Source: Streptomyces nymphaeiformis
Lineage (GTDB): Bacteria > Actinomycetota > Actinomycetes > Streptomycetales > Streptomycetaceae
Reading direction: 5' to 3'
DNA: 64,000 nucleotides
Assembly (NCBI RefSeq): GCF_014203895.1
Contig: NZ_JACHJY010000001.1
Span: forward strand, 558,001 to 622,000
The notes beneath the pieces were generated by a model. It worked only from the letters and a program-made list of their open reading frames with translations, did no database searches and was not told the origin of the DNA. The translations under genes and the position numbers were made by a program. Below are positions 35,629 to 44,892 of this stretch, in pieces; positions within the stretch are counted from its first letter, which is position 1; each line of letters starts with the position of its first letter.

Positions 35629-37518
35629 GTGGCAGGCAGGATCAACGATGACGACGTGAAGGCGGTACGGGACGCGGTCCCGATCGACGCCGTCGTGTCC
35701 GAGTACCTCCAGCTGCGCAACGCGGGCGGCGGCAACCTCAAGGGCCTCTGCCCCTTCCACGACGAGAAGTCGCCCTCCTTCCAGGTCAGCCCCAGCAAGG
35801 GACTCTTCCACTGCTTCGGCTGCCAGGAAGGCGGCGACACCATCGCCTTCGTGATGAAGATCGACCACCTCTCCTTCTCGGAGACGGTCGAGCGCCTCGC
35901 CGCGAAGGCGGGCATCACCCTGCGGTACGAGGAAGGCGGCTACAACCCGGGCCACCAGCGCGGGGAGCGCATCCGCCTGATCGAGGCGCACAAGGTCGCC
36001 GCCCAGTTCTACGCCGACCAACTCGGCTCGCCCGAGGCCGAGATCGGCCGGAAGTTCCTCGCCGAGCGCGGCTTCGACCAGGCCGCCGCCGAGCACTTCG
36101 GCGTCGGCTACTCCCCGGCCGGCTGGGACCACCTCACCCGCTTCCTGCGCGGCAAGGGCTTCTCCGACAAGGAGCTGATCCTCTCCGGCCTCTCCCAGGA
36201 CGGCCGCCGCGGCCCCATCGACCGCTTCCGCGGCCGCCTCATGTGGCCGATCAAGGACGTCGGCGGCGAGATCGTCGGCTTCGGCGCGCGCAAGCTCCGC
36301 GACGACGACAACGGGCCCAAGTACCTCAACACCCCCGAGACGCCGATCTACAAGAAGTCCCAGGTGCTCTACGGCATCGACCTGGCGAAGAAGGACATCG
36401 CCAAGGTCAGCCGCGCCGTCGTCGTCGAGGGCTACACCGACGTCATGGCCTGCCACCTCGCCGGCGTCACCACCGCCATCGCCACCTGCGGCACCGCCTT
36501 CGGCGGCGACCACATCAAGATCCTCCGCCGGCTCCTCATGGACAACGGCTCGGCCCGCGTCATCTTCACCTTCGACGGCGACGCCGCCGGCCAGAAGGCC
36601 GCCCTGCGGGCCTTCGAGGACGACCAGAAGTTCGCCGCCGAGACGTACATCGCGATCGCCCCCGACGGCATGGACCCCTGTGAGCTCCGCCTCGCCAAGG
36701 GCGACGAGGCCGTCGCCGAACTCGTCCAGCCCCGCACCCCGCTCTTCGAGTTCGCGCTCCGCCAGATCGTGACCAGGTACGACCTGGAGACCCCGGCGGG
36801 ACGCGCCGCCGCGCTCGACGAGGCCGCGCCGATCGTCGCGAAGATCAAGAACATCGCCTCGCAGCACGAGGTCGCCGTCCAGCTCGCCGGCATGCTCGGC
36901 ATCCTCGACACCCAGTTCGTGGTCCGGCGGGTCGCCCAGATCGCCCGCTGGCAGCGGCAGGGCGGCGAGCGGGGCCCCGACCGCCGGCAGCCCCAGCGGA
37001 CGTACGACACCCCCGCCCCGGCCGCCGCCCCCTCGGGCCCCGCGCTCAACCTGCGCAGCCCCGCCCACCGCACCGAGCGGGAGCTCCTCAAGCTCGCCCT
37101 CCAGCGCCCCGAACTGGTCTCCCCGGCCTTCGACGCCTACGGGACCGACGAGTTCACCGCCCCGCCCTACGCGGCCGTCCGGCAGTGCGTCCAGGACGCG
37201 GGCGGCGCCACCGGCGCCCCCTCCGACTACCTCGACGCCGTCCGCGAGGCCGCTCCCAACGACTCGGTCCGGTCCCTCGTCACCGAACTCGCCGTCGAGA
37301 CGATCTTCGCCAAGACCGTCGACGAGGCCTACGCCGGCGACCAGCTCGTCACCGTCCGCCTCCGCGCCGTCGACCGGCGCATCCGCGACGTCCAGGGCAC
37401 CCTCGCCCGGCTCGGCCCGAACGGCGACCCCGCGCAGCTCGCCGCCGTGCAGAACGAGCTGTGGGTCCTCACCCAGTACGGGCAGTCCCTGAGGAACAAC
37501 GGCGCCGCCGCCCTCTGA
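35629..37518 (+). CDS. dnaG: DNA primase
   Basis: 629-aa primase making RNA primers at the replication fork. The N-terminal zinc domain has CPFHDEKSPSF and LFHCFGCQEGGD (the Cys-His-Cys-Cys ligands at ~40-65). The core has RFRGRLMWPIKDVGGEIVGFGARKL and YLNTPETPIYKKSQVLYG. The TOPRIM centre is VVVEGYTDVMACHLAGV and IFTFDGDAAGQKAALRAF. The C-terminal ~180 residues, after a Pro/Ala-rich linker at ~450, bind the DnaB helicase. The GTG at 35629 gives VAGRINDDDVKAVRDAV, the standard actinobacterial N-terminus. It is followed directly by the sigma factor gene. Confidence 0.97.
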   Translation: MAGRINDDDVKAVRDAVPIDAVVSEYLQLRNAGGGNLKGLCPFHDEKSPSFQVSPSKGLFHCFGCQEGGDTIAFVMKIDHLSFSETVERLAAKAGITLRYEEGGYNPGHQRGERIRLIEAHKVAAQFYADQLGSPEAEIGRKFLAERGFDQAAAEHFGVGYSPAGWDHLTRFLRGKGFSDKELILSGLSQDGRRGPIDRFRGRLMWPIKDVGGEIVGFGARKLRDDDNGPKYLNTPETPIYKKSQVLYGIDLAKKDIAKVSRAVVVEGYTDVMACHLAGVTTAIATCGTAFGGDHIKILRRLLMDNGSARVIFTFDGDAAGQKAALRAFEDDQKFAAETYIAIAPDGMDPCELRLAKGDEAVAELVQPRTPLFEFALRQIVTRYDLETPAGRAAALDEAAPIVAKIKNIASQHEVAVQLAGMLGILDTQFVVRRVAQIARWQRQGGERGPDRRQPQRTYDTPAPAAAPSGPALNLRSPAHRTERELLKLALQRPELVSPAFDAYGTDEFTAPPYAAVRQCVQDAGGATGAPSDYLDAVREAAPNDSVRSLVTELAVETIFAKTVDEAYAGDQLVTVRLRAVDRRIRDVQGTLARLGPNGDPAQLAAVQNELWVLTQYGQSLRNNGAAAL

Positions 37519-37635
37519 CCTACCCTCGGTCACAGGGCGGTCTCAAAAAGTCACCGCACGCCCCTCGTGGCGGCGATGTGTCGTACCCCACACTGGGTGA
37601 CGGTGCCGTTCCGCCCCTCCTGGAGGTCGCCCGCC

Positions 37636-38643
37636 GTGCAGACCGAGATCCAGACCACCCGAACGGACGAGCAGGCCGAACTCCCCGAGATACCCGTCCA
37701 GCGCCGCCGCACCGGCGACCTCGGCGGCAACGGCCCCTCCTCCGACCTCTTCCGCCAGTACCTCCGCGAGATCGGCCGCATCCCGCTGCTCAGCGCCGAG
37801 GGGGAGGTGGAGCTCGCCCGCCGCGTCGAGGCGGGGCTCTTCGCCGAGGAGAAGCTCGCCAACACCCCCGATCTGGACACGCAGTTGGCGTACGACCTGG
37901 ACCGGCTCGTCGTCCTCGGCCGGATCGCCAAGCGCAAGCTCATCGAGGCCAACCTCCGCCTCGTCGTCTCCGTCGCCAAACGGTACGTGGGCCGCGGCCT
38001 CACCATGCTCGACCTCGTCCAGGAGGGGAACCTCGGCCTCATCAGGGCCGTCGAGAAGTTCGACTACGCGCGCGGCTACAAGTTCTCCACGTACGCCACC
38101 TGGTGGATCCGCCAGGCGATGTCCCGGGCCCTCGCCGACCAGGCCCGGACCATCCGCGTCCCCGTGCACGTCGTCGAACTCATCAACCGGGTCATCCGCG
38201 TCCAGCGCCGCATGCTCCAGGAGCGCGGCTACGAGCCCACCGCCGAAGAGGTCGCCGCCCAGCTGGACCTGGCCCCCGAGCGCGTCGGCGAGGTCCTCCG
38301 CCTCGCCCAGGAACCGGTCTCCCTGCACGCCCCCGTCGGCGAGGAGGAGGACGTCGCCCTCGGCGACCTCATCGAGGACGGCGACGCCGCCTCGCCCGTC
38401 GAGTCCGCCGCCTTCCTGCTGCTCCGCCGCCACCTGGAGGACGTCCTCTCCACCCTCGGCGAGCGCGAACGGAAGGTCGTCCAGCTCCGCTACGGCCTGG
38501 ACGACGGCAGGCCCCGCACCCTGGAGGAGATAGGCCGCATCTTCGGCGTGACGCGCGAACGCATCCGCCAGATCGAGTCCAAGACCCTCAACAAGCTGCG
38601 GGACCACGCCTACGCGGACCAGCTCAGGGGCTACCTGGACTGA
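37636..38643 (+). CDS. hrdA: Sigma-70 family primary-type sigma factor (HrdA-like)
   Basis: 335-aa group 1/2 sigma factor. Region 1.2 [29 protein letters not shown]; region 2 [63 protein letters not shown] (core and -10 binding); region 3 with [19 protein letters not shown]; region 4 with [18 protein letters not shown] and [29 protein letters not shown] (-35 binding). It lacks the long 1.1 region of HrdB, so it is a dispensable homologue. The position after dnaG corresponds, from memory, to hrdA in Streptomyces coelicolor. The GTG at 37636 has GGAGG nine bases upstream; the in-frame 37567 start lacks one. Confidence 0.85.
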   Translation: MQTEIQTTRTDEQAELPEIPVQRRRTGDLGGNGPSSDLFRQYLREIGRIPLLSAEGEVELARRVEAGLFAEEKLANTPDLDTQLAYDLDRLVVLGRIAKRKLIEANLRLVVSVAKRYVGRGLTMLDLVQEGNLGLIRAVEKFDYARGYKFSTYATWWIRQAMSRALADQARTIRVPVHVVELINRVIRVQRRMLQERGYEPTAEEVAAQLDLAPERVGEVLRLAQEPVSLHAPVGEEEDVALGDLIEDGDAASPVESAAFLLLRRHLEDVLSTLGERERKVVQLRYGLDDGRPRTLEEIGRIFGVTRERIRQIESKTLNKLRDHAYADQLRGYLD

Positions 38644-38646
38644 CGA

Positions 38647-38681
38647 GGGGGGTGCCCCGCCGGTCAGGCGGGACACCCCCC
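38647..38681. terminator. Hairpin between convergent hrdA and ABC exporter genes
   Basis: A 15-bp stem (38647-38661 with 38667-38681) with one mismatch and a GGTCA loop. No T-tract; placed between two converging gene ends, so probably a bidirectional terminator. Confidence 0.7.
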
Positions 38682-38694
38682 GGTTCGCGAGGCG

Positions 38695-40623
38695 TCAGTC
38701 GACCTCGGCGACCGCCTGCGCGAACTGCGCCGCGTACAGCCGGGCATAGGCCCCGCCGGACGCCAACAGCTCCTCGTGCGTGCCCTGTTCGACGATCGAG
38801 CCGTTCTCCATCACCAGGATCACGTCCGCGTCCCGGATCGTGGAGAGCCGGTGCGCGATCACGAACGACGTGCGCCCGTGGGCGAGTCGGGCCATCGCCT
38901 TCTGGATGAGGACCTCGGTACGGGTGTCGACCGAGCTGGTCGCCTCGTCCAGGACGAGGATCACCGGGTCGGACAGGAACGCCCGCGCGATGGTGATCAG
39001 CTGCTTCTCACCCGCGCTGACGCCCGCCCCGTCGTCCTCGATGACCGTGTCGTAGCCCTGGGGCAGGGTCCGGATGAACCGGTCGGCGTGCGCGGCGCGC
39101 GCGGCCTCCTCGATCTCCTCCCGGGTCACCTCGCGCGTGGCGCCGTACGCGATGTTGTCCGCGATGGTGCCGCCGAAGAGCCAGGTGTCCTGGAGGACCA
39201 TGCCGATGCCCTTGCGCAGCTCCTCGCGGGACATCCTCGCGACGTCCACCCCGTCCAGGGTGATCCGGCCGCCCGTCACCTCGTAGAACCGCATCAGCAG
39301 GTTCACCAGGGTCGTCTTGCCGGCGCCGGTCGGGCCGACGATCGCGACCGTCTGCCCGGGGTCCACCGTGAGCGACAGGTCCTCGATGAGCGGCTTGTCT
39401 GCCTCGTAACGGAAGGACACCTGGTCCAGGGCGACCTTGCCCTTGAGGTCGATCGGCTTCTCGCTCGTCGGGCCGTCCGGCTCCTGCTCCTCCGCGTCGA
39501 GCAGCTCGAAGATCCGCTCCGCCGAGGCGACACCGGACTGCACCAGGTTCGCCATCGACGCGACCTGCGTCAGCGGCATGGAGAACTGGCGGGAGTACTG
39601 GATGAAGGCCTGCACGTCGCCGATGGACAGGGTGCCGGTCGCCACCCGCAGACCACCGACCACGGCCACCAGGACGTAGTTGATGTTCGAGACGAAGAAC
39701 ATCACCGGCTGCATCACGCCGCTGTTGAACTGGGCCTTGAACCCGGCCTCGTACAGCGCCTCGTTCTGCTCGCGGAAGTCCTTCGCGGACTCCTCCTGCC
39801 GGCCGAAGACCTTCACCAGGCTGTGCCCGGTGTACATCTCCTCCACGTGCGCGTTGAGCGCGCCCGTCGACTTCCACTGCTGCACGAAGTGCGGCTGCGA
39901 GCGCTTGCCGATCTTCGCCGCGACGAACACCGAGACCGGCACCGTCACCAGCGCCACGAGCGCGAGCAGCGGCGAGATCCAGAACATCATCCCGAGCACG
40001 CCGACGATCGTGAGCAGCGAGTTGATCAGCTGGCCCATCGACTGCTGGAGCGTCTGCGAGATGTTGTCGATGTCGTTGGTCGCCCGCGACAGCACCTCGC
40101 CGCGCTTCGCCTTGTCGAAGTACGAGAGGGGGAGCCGTGCCAGCTTCGTCTGGACGTCCTCCCGCATCCGGTAGACCGTCCGGTTGATCACCTTGATCGA
40201 CATGCGGGTGGAGACCAGCATGAGCAGGCCCGCCGCCACGTAGATCGCGAGGACCCACAGCAGGACCTCGCCGACCGCGCCGAAGTCGATGCCCTGCCCG
40301 GGGGTGAAGTCGACCCCGGACAGCATGTCGGCCATGCCGCTGTCGCCGGAGGCGCGGAGTTTCTCCAGGGCCTGCGCCTTCGTGGCGCCCTCGGGCATGT
40401 TCCGCCCGACGACCCCCGCGAAGATCAGGTCCGTCGCCTTGCCGAGGATCTTCGGTCCGACCACGGAGGCCGCCACCGACAGCACGCCGGCGATCAGCAT
40501 CACCCAGAGCGTCCTGCGCTCGGGCGCCAGCTGCTTCAGCAGCCGCTTGCCCGAGCCCTTGAAGTCCATCGACCGCTGGTCGGGGCCGCCACCGGCCATC
40601 ATGCGTCCGCCAGGACCGGCCAT
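38695..40623 (-). CDS. Heterodimeric ABC exporter, catalytic subunit (second pair)
   Basis: 642-aa fused permease-ATPase. After a Gly/Met-rich start (MAGPGGRMMAGGGPD) come six helices, interrupted between helices 1 and 2 by an extra extracellular insertion (~90-125, EGATKAQALEKLRASGDSGMADMLSG to VDFTPGQG). The ATPase domain has Walker A GPTGAGKTT, VLQDTWLFGGTIADNIAYG, signature VSAGEKQLITIARAFL and Walker B VILVLDEATSSVD with catalytic Glu. It begins within the stop of the partner gene (TGATG, 1-bp overlap). It is the paralogue of 23817-25691 but lacks its Ala/Pro-rich N-terminus. Confidence 0.92.
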   Translation of the reverse strand: MAGPGGRMMAGGGPDQRSMDFKGSGKRLLKQLAPERRTLWVMLIAGVLSVAASVVGPKILGKATDLIFAGVVGRNMPEGATKAQALEKLRASGDSGMADMLSGVDFTPGQGIDFGAVGEVLLWVLAIYVAAGLLMLVSTRMSIKVINRTVYRMREDVQTKLARLPLSYFDKAKRGEVLSRATNDIDNISQTLQQSMGQLINSLLTIVGVLGMMFWISPLLALVALVTVPVSVFVAAKIGKRSQPHFVQQWKSTGALNAHVEEMYTGHSLVKVFGRQEESAKDFREQNEALYEAGFKAQFNSGVMQPVMFFVSNINYVLVAVVGGLRVATGTLSIGDVQAFIQYSRQFSMPLTQVASMANLVQSGVASAERIFELLDAEEQEPDGPTSEKPIDLKGKVALDQVSFRYEADKPLIEDLSLTVDPGQTVAIVGPTGAGKTTLVNLLMRFYEVTGGRITLDGVDVARMSREELRKGIGMVLQDTWLFGGTIADNIAYGATREVTREEIEEAARAAHADRFIRTLPQGYDTVIEDDGAGVSAGEKQLITIARAFLSDPVILVLDEATSSVDTRTEVLIQKAMARLAHGRTSFVIAHRLSTIRDADVILVMENGSIVEQGTHEELLASGGAYARLYAAQFAQAVAEVD

Positions 40624-42356
40624 CAGGCTGCCTCCGCCTCGGTCAGCTGGGAGAGCACGATCTCCCGGTACGTCTCGTTGTCCGCCATCAGCTCGCGGTG
40701 CCGTCCGGTGCCCACGACCCGGCCCTCGTCGAGGACGACGATCCGGTCGGCGTCGCGGATGGTCGACACGCGCTGGGCGACGATCACCACGGTCGAGTCG
40801 GCCGTCTCCCGGGCCAGCGCGGCCCGGAGCAGGGCGTCCGTCTCGTAGTCGAGCGCGGAGAAGGAGTCGTCGAAGAGGTAGATCTCCGGCCGCTGCACGA
40901 GCGTCCGCGCGATCGCGAGCCGCTGCCGCTGCCCGCCGGAGACGTTGGTGCCGCCCTGTGCGATCGGGGCGTTCAGACCGTTCTCCAGCTTCCGTACGAA
41001 GTCGGCGGCCTGGGCGACCTCCAGGGCGTGCCAGAGCTCCTCGTCGGTCGCGTCGGGCTTCCCGTACCGCAGGTTCGTCGCCACCGTCCCCGAGAACAGG
41101 TACGGCTTCTGCGGGACGAGCCCCACGGTCTTCGCCATCAGGGACGGGTCGAGCCTCCGCACGTCGACGCCGTCGACGAGGACCTCGCCGCCGGTGGCGT
41201 CGAAGAGCCGGGGCACGAGCCCGAGCAGCGTCGACTTGCCGCTGCCCGTCGAACCGATGATCGCGGTGGTCTCACCGGGGCGGGCGACGAGCGCCACGTC
41301 CTTGAGGACCGACTCCTCCGCGCCCGGGTACCGGAAGTCCGCACCCTTGACCTCCAGGTGCCCCCGCTGGAGCAGCTTCGTCACCGGCTCGGCCGGCGGC
41401 ACGACGCTCGTCTCGGTGCCGAGGACCTCCTCGATGCGCTCCGCGCAGACCTCGGCGCGCGGCACCATCATGAACATGAAGGTGGCCATCATCACGGCCA
41501 TCACGATCTGCATCAGATAGGCGAGGAAGGCGGTCAGCGCGCCGATCTCCATCCCGCCGCTGTCGATGCGGTGCGCGCCGAACCAGACCACGGCCACGCT
41601 GGAGACGTTCACGACGGTCATCACCGTCGGGAACATCAGCGCCATCAGCCGCCCGGTCGCCATCGACACGTCGGTCAGCTCGCCGTTGGCTCCCCGGAAG
41701 CGCTCCTCCTCGTACCCGTCCTTCACGAAGGCGCGGATGACCCGGTTGCCGGTGATCTGCTCGCGCAGCACCCGGTTCACCGTGTCGAGGCGCGTCTGCA
41801 TGGTCCGGAAGAGCGGCCGCATCTTCCGCACGATCAGCGAGACGGAGACGCCGAGGACCGGCACCACCGCGAGCAGCACGGCCGACAGCGGGACGTCCTG
41901 GCCGAGGGCCATCACGATGCCGCCGACGCACATGATGGGCGCGGAGACCATCAGGGTGAACGCCATCAGGACCAGCATCTGGACCTGCTGGACGTCGTTG
42001 GTCGTACGGGTGATCAGCGAGGGGGCGCCGAAGTGGCCGAGCTCCCGCGCGGAGAAGGACTGCACCCGGTCGAAGACCGCGCCGCGCACGTCGCGGCCGA
42101 GCGCCGAGGCGGTGCGCGCGCCGTAGTACACGGCTCCGATGTTGCAGACGACCTGGACGACGGAGATGCCGACCATCAGGGCGCCGAAGCGCAGGATGTA
42201 GCCGGTGTCCCCGTTGACGACACCGTTGTCGATGATGTCGGCGTTCAGGGTCGGCAGGTAGAGGCTCGCGCTGGTCTGCAGGAACTGCAGCAGGACGAGC
42301 AGCGCGATGGGTTTTCGATAGGGCCGCAGGTGGGTTCGGAGAAGTCTTATGAGCAC
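40623..42356 (-). CDS. Heterodimeric ABC exporter, degenerate-site subunit (second pair)
   Basis: 577-aa fused permease-ATPase, exactly the same length as its paralogue at 22087-23820. It has six helices, Walker A GSTGSGKST, VPQKPYLFSGT, the shared stretch KPDATDEELWHALEVAQAA, signature VSGGQRQRLAIARTL and Walker B IYLFDDSFSALD, again with Asp replacing the catalytic Glu. First gene of the two-gene operon. The GTG at 42356 has AGGAG only two bases upstream, closer than optimal; no better start exists. No SoxR-type box precedes it, so this pair is regulated differently from the first. Confidence 0.92.
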   Translation of the reverse strand: MLIRLLRTHLRPYRKPIALLVLLQFLQTSASLYLPTLNADIIDNGVVNGDTGYILRFGALMVGISVVQVVCNIGAVYYGARTASALGRDVRGAVFDRVQSFSARELGHFGAPSLITRTTNDVQQVQMLVLMAFTLMVSAPIMCVGGIVMALGQDVPLSAVLLAVVPVLGVSVSLIVRKMRPLFRTMQTRLDTVNRVLREQITGNRVIRAFVKDGYEEERFRGANGELTDVSMATGRLMALMFPTVMTVVNVSSVAVVWFGAHRIDSGGMEIGALTAFLAYLMQIVMAVMMATFMFMMVPRAEVCAERIEEVLGTETSVVPPAEPVTKLLQRGHLEVKGADFRYPGAEESVLKDVALVARPGETTAIIGSTGSGKSTLLGLVPRLFDATGGEVLVDGVDVRRLDPSLMAKTVGLVPQKPYLFSGTVATNLRYGKPDATDEELWHALEVAQAADFVRKLENGLNAPIAQGGTNVSGGQRQRLAIARTLVQRPEIYLFDDSFSALDYETDALLRAALARETADSTVVIVAQRVSTIRDADRIVVLDEGRVVGTGRHRELMADNETYREIVLSQLTEAEAA

Positions 42357-42387
42357 GGCTCCTACTATCGCCCGCGCCCCTGTGACG

Positions 42388-42439
42388 TTACGAACGGTTT
42401 CGGGGCGCGGCCGGAGCCCTGGTCAAGACTTTACGAACG
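42388..42439. repeat. TTACGAACG direct repeats upstream of the second ABC exporter
   Basis: TTACGAACG occurs at 42388-42396 and 42431-42439 (43 bp apart) in the 95-bp gap between the kinase and the exporter genes, both read on the plus strand. A possible regulator site (about four helical turns apart). Confidence 0.4.
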
Positions 42440-42451
42440 CACGTGCGCCCC

Positions 42452-43891
42452 TCAGGAGCCGAACGCGCCGGGGTGGATCTGCTCCCGCGTCGCCACGTAC
42501 TGCTGCCGCACCGCCTGCCCCGCCGACAGGTCGTCGCCGGGCTCCAGGATCTGAGCGACCGCGCCCTGCCAGGCCGGGGGAGCGGCCGGGGACAGCGTGC
42601 CCCGCGCGACCCCGAGCGCCCAGGCGGCCTGCCGGGCCGCGCCGAGCGCCGCGTAGTCGGCGGGCTGCGGGACGACGACCTGCGCGCCGAACAGCGCCGG
42701 CGCCAGCGCCTGCACGGCCGGCAGGGCGGCCGCCGCGCCGAGCAGAAACACCCGCCGCACCTCGACGCCCCGCCCGCGCAGCACGTCCATGGCGTCGGTG
42801 AGCGCGCAGAGCATCCCCTCGAACGCCGCCCGCGCCAGGTGCTCGGGCTTCATCGACTCGCGCCGCAGCCCGCTGAGCGTGCCCGCGGTGTGCGGCAGGT
42901 TCGGCGTCCGCTCGCCCTCCAGATAGGGCAGCAGGACGAGCCCGGAGGCCCCGGGCGTCGACTTCAGCGCCAGCGCGGAGAGTTCGTCCAGCGATTCCAG
43001 GCCCAGCATCTCCGCGGTCCCGCGCAGCGCCCGCACGGCATTGGAGGTGGAGACGACCGGCAGGTGCATGCCGGTGGCGTCGGCGAAGGAGGTGATCATG
43101 CCGTTCGGGTCGGCGAGGGCCTCGTGGTGCACGGCCATCACGGAGCCGGAGGCGCCGAGCGAGACGACCGCGTCGCCGGGGCCGAGGCCGAGGCCGAGCG
43201 CGGCGGCCATCGTCTCGCCGGTGCCGGCGGAGACGAGGAGGCCCTCGGGGGTGATGCCGGCGGCGTCGGAGGGGCCGAGGACCTCGGGCAGCATGGCCTG
43301 GTGGCCGAGCGCGAGGTCGACGAGGTCGGGCCGGTAGACCCCGGTCCGCGCGGACCAGTAGCCGGTGCCGGAGGCGGCGCCGCGGTCGGTGGTGCGGCGG
43401 GCGGGCCGGCCGAGGAGCTGCCAGACGAGCCAGTCGTGCGGCTGGAGGATCATCGCGACCCGCTGGGCGTTCTCGGGTTCGCTCCGGGCCAGCCAGCGCA
43501 GCTTGGCGACGGGCTGCCCGGCGCCGGGCACGCTGCCGACGGCCTCGGCCCAGGCCTGCCGTCCGCCCAGCGACTCGACGAGGTCGGCGGCGGCGACCTG
43601 CGCCCGCTTGTCGTTGCGGACGAGCGCGGGCCGCACCAGGCCGCCCTGCGCGTCGAGCGGCACGAGCCCGTGCTGCTGGGCGGAGACGCCGATGGCCTCC
43701 ACGCCCTCCAGGAGCCCGCCGGTGGCGGCCTCCCCGAGCGAGAGCAGCCAGTTCTGCGGATCGACGTCGACGGCCTTCGGTTCGCCGGGATGCGCGGCGT
43801 ACCCCTGCCGCAGTACGGCACCCGTGTCCGTGTCACAGACGACGATGCGTGTGAACTCCGCAGAGCTGTCCAGTCCGGCGACTATCCCCAT
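42452..43891 (-). CDS. FGGY-family carbohydrate kinase (xylulokinase-like)
   Basis: 479-aa two-domain actin-fold sugar kinase. The N-terminal domain starts MGIVAGLDSSAEFTRIVVCD and has IGVSAQQHGLVPLD and LVRNDKRAQ with the likely catalytic Asp. The C-terminal ATP-binding domain has DAVVSLGASGSVMAV, LVLLPYLEGERTPNLPH, ARAAFEGMLCALTDAMDVLRGRG and RRVFLLGAAAALPAVQALAPALF. Overall it is closest to xylulokinase. However, the phosphate-binding loop is SSAEFTR where xylulokinases normally have (S/G)TQSxK, so both the Thr and Lys are lost. Substrate or even activity is therefore uncertain. The ATG at 43891 is used. Confidence 0.82.
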   Translation of the reverse strand: MGIVAGLDSSAEFTRIVVCDTDTGAVLRQGYAAHPGEPKAVDVDPQNWLLSLGEAATGGLLEGVEAIGVSAQQHGLVPLDAQGGLVRPALVRNDKRAQVAAADLVESLGGRQAWAEAVGSVPGAGQPVAKLRWLARSEPENAQRVAMILQPHDWLVWQLLGRPARRTTDRGAASGTGYWSARTGVYRPDLVDLALGHQAMLPEVLGPSDAAGITPEGLLVSAGTGETMAAALGLGLGPGDAVVSLGASGSVMAVHHEALADPNGMITSFADATGMHLPVVSTSNAVRALRGTAEMLGLESLDELSALALKSTPGASGLVLLPYLEGERTPNLPHTAGTLSGLRRESMKPEHLARAAFEGMLCALTDAMDVLRGRGVEVRRVFLLGAAAALPAVQALAPALFGAQVVVPQPADYAALGAARQAAWALGVARGTLSPAAPPAWQGAVAQILEPGDDLSAGQAVRQQYVATREQIHPGAFGS

Positions 43892-43920
43892 GACACATGA
43901 TTCTGCCGTACCGGAGGGGT

Positions 43921-44235
43921 TCAGGTGTTGCTGGTGCCCCAGTCGTCGTCCTCGTAGACCTTGCCGTTGCCCCGCTGCCGCTCGCGCAGCGCGTGGACCC
44001 GGTCGGTCACCGCGGACGGCAGCCGGTCGCCCACCTTGTCGCCCACCAGGTGCGCCGCCCTGCCCGCGGCCTGGCGGCCGGTCTGGGCGGCGGACTCGGC
44101 CGCGTTCCGTACGGCGGGGTTCTGGGCGAAGCCCTTCACCGACTTCTTCATCTGCTCGTAGCGCTCGCGTCCGGCCCGCGTGCCGACCACGTAACCGACG
44201 GCGAGTCCCACGACGAACGTCAGCTTGTACCGCAC
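43921..44235 (-). CDS. YtxH-like membrane-associated protein
   Basis: 104-aa protein. Residues 1-20 form a Gly-rich helix (VRYKLTFVVGLAVGYVVGTRAGRERYEQM), the signature start of YtxH-like proteins. A long amphipathic Ala-rich region follows (KSVKGFAQNPAVRNAAESAAQTGRQAAGRAAHLVGDKV) and an acidic tail. Members are small stress-associated proteins of unknown mechanism. The GTG at 44235 is chosen for AGGAAGGA eight bases upstream. It is 29 bp upstream of the kinase gene end, same strand, and may be co-transcribed. Confidence 0.8.
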   Translation of the reverse strand: MRYKLTFVVGLAVGYVVGTRAGRERYEQMKKSVKGFAQNPAVRNAAESAAQTGRQAAGRAAHLVGDKVGDRLPSAVTDRVHALRERQRGNGKVYEDDDWGTSNT

Positions 44236-44369
44236 GGCGGCGATCCTTCCTGGAGGCCCTGGGGATACCGATTGGCGGAGCACCCCCCTGCTTGCGCTAA
44301 TGTATGTCTCGCAGCGAGCGAGCGCCGCCCGGCAAGGGCCAGGTGGAGCCGATCGATGCAACGCAGCAA

Positions 44370-44442
44370 TCCCCTGTAGCTCAATTGGCAGAGCAGCCGG
44401 CTGTTAACCGGCAGGTTACTGGTTCGAGTCCAGTCGGGGGAG
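44370..44442 (+). tRNA. tRNA-Asn(GTT), copy 1
   Basis: 73-nt cloverleaf: acceptor TCCCCTG/CGGGGGA, D-arm GCTC-AATTGGCA-GAGC, anticodon arm GCCGG-CTGTTAA-CCGGC with anticodon GTT, T-arm ACTGG-TTCGAGT-CCAGT, discriminator G. CCA is not encoded. Confidence 0.97.
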
Positions 44443-44447
44443 CGCGA

Positions 44448-44520
44448 TCCCCTGTAGCTCAATTGGCAGAGCATTCGGCTGTTAACCGGAGGGTTACTGG
44501 TTCGAGTCCAGTCGGGGGAG
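44448..44520 (+). tRNA. tRNA-Asn(GTT), copy 2
   Basis: 73-nt cloverleaf 5 bp after copy 1, identical in acceptor, D- and T-arms, differing in the anticodon stem (TTCGG/CCGGA instead of GCCGG/CCGGC) and the base before the variable loop's GGTT. Anticodon GTT. CCA not encoded. Confidence 0.97.
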
Positions 44521-44528
44521 CGAGACGG

Positions 44529-44553
44529 AAAAGGACCCTTCGGGGTCCTTTTT
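44529..44553 (+). terminator. Terminator of the tRNA-Asn pair
   Basis: AAAAGGACCC-TTCG-GGGTCCTTTTT: perfect stem, stable UUCG tetraloop and T-run, 8 bp after the second tRNA-Asn. Confidence 0.93.
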
Positions 44554-44686
44554 CGCGTGTACGGGAACCATACGGAGCGCGGTGCGGTCTTCATGGTCGA
44601 GCAGAGCCGATCATCCGGAGCAGGAGATCGTATGAGCGGCTATGCTGCGGCAGACGGCGCGCACACATGTACGCGCCTCACCGTTC

Positions 44687-44763
44687 GGGGCGGTAGCTCA
44701 GCCGGTTAGAGCAGCGGACTCATAATCCGTCGGCCGTGGGTTCGAGTCCCACCCGCCCCACCA
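44687..44763 (+). tRNA. tRNA with CAT anticodon (elongator Met or Ile2)
   Basis: 77 nt including an encoded CCA. Acceptor GGGGCGG/CCGCCCC, D-arm GCTC-AGCCGGTTA-GAGC, anticodon arm GCGGA-CTCATAA-TCCGT (one mismatch at the base), T-arm GTGGG-TTCGAGT-CCCAC, discriminator A followed by CCA. The stem starts with a G:C pair and the D-loop is elongator-like, so it is not initiator tRNA. Whether C34 is modified to lysidine (Ile2) cannot be told from sequence. Confidence 0.93.
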
Positions 44764-44892
44764 CACGCCCGTGGTCGCAGGAAGGTTTCGTCTGCGACTG
44801 CGGGCTCTTTCGTCCCACGGTGCACCCGCTTCACGCGGGAACGCGGAGCGACACGCCGACATCACCCCGATGCCTCACGGGCGCGCGGTGGT

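Noticed and set aside
44370..44763. tRNA cluster as an attachment site for an integrated element
   Set aside because: No integrase, excisionase or repeated tRNA 3' end was seen in the following 19 kb, and composition does not change.
44771..44798. GTCGCAG...CTGCGAC inverted repeat after the CAT-anticodon tRNA
   Set aside because: Only 7 bp with an 11-nt loop; possible weak terminator, but not strong enough to call.
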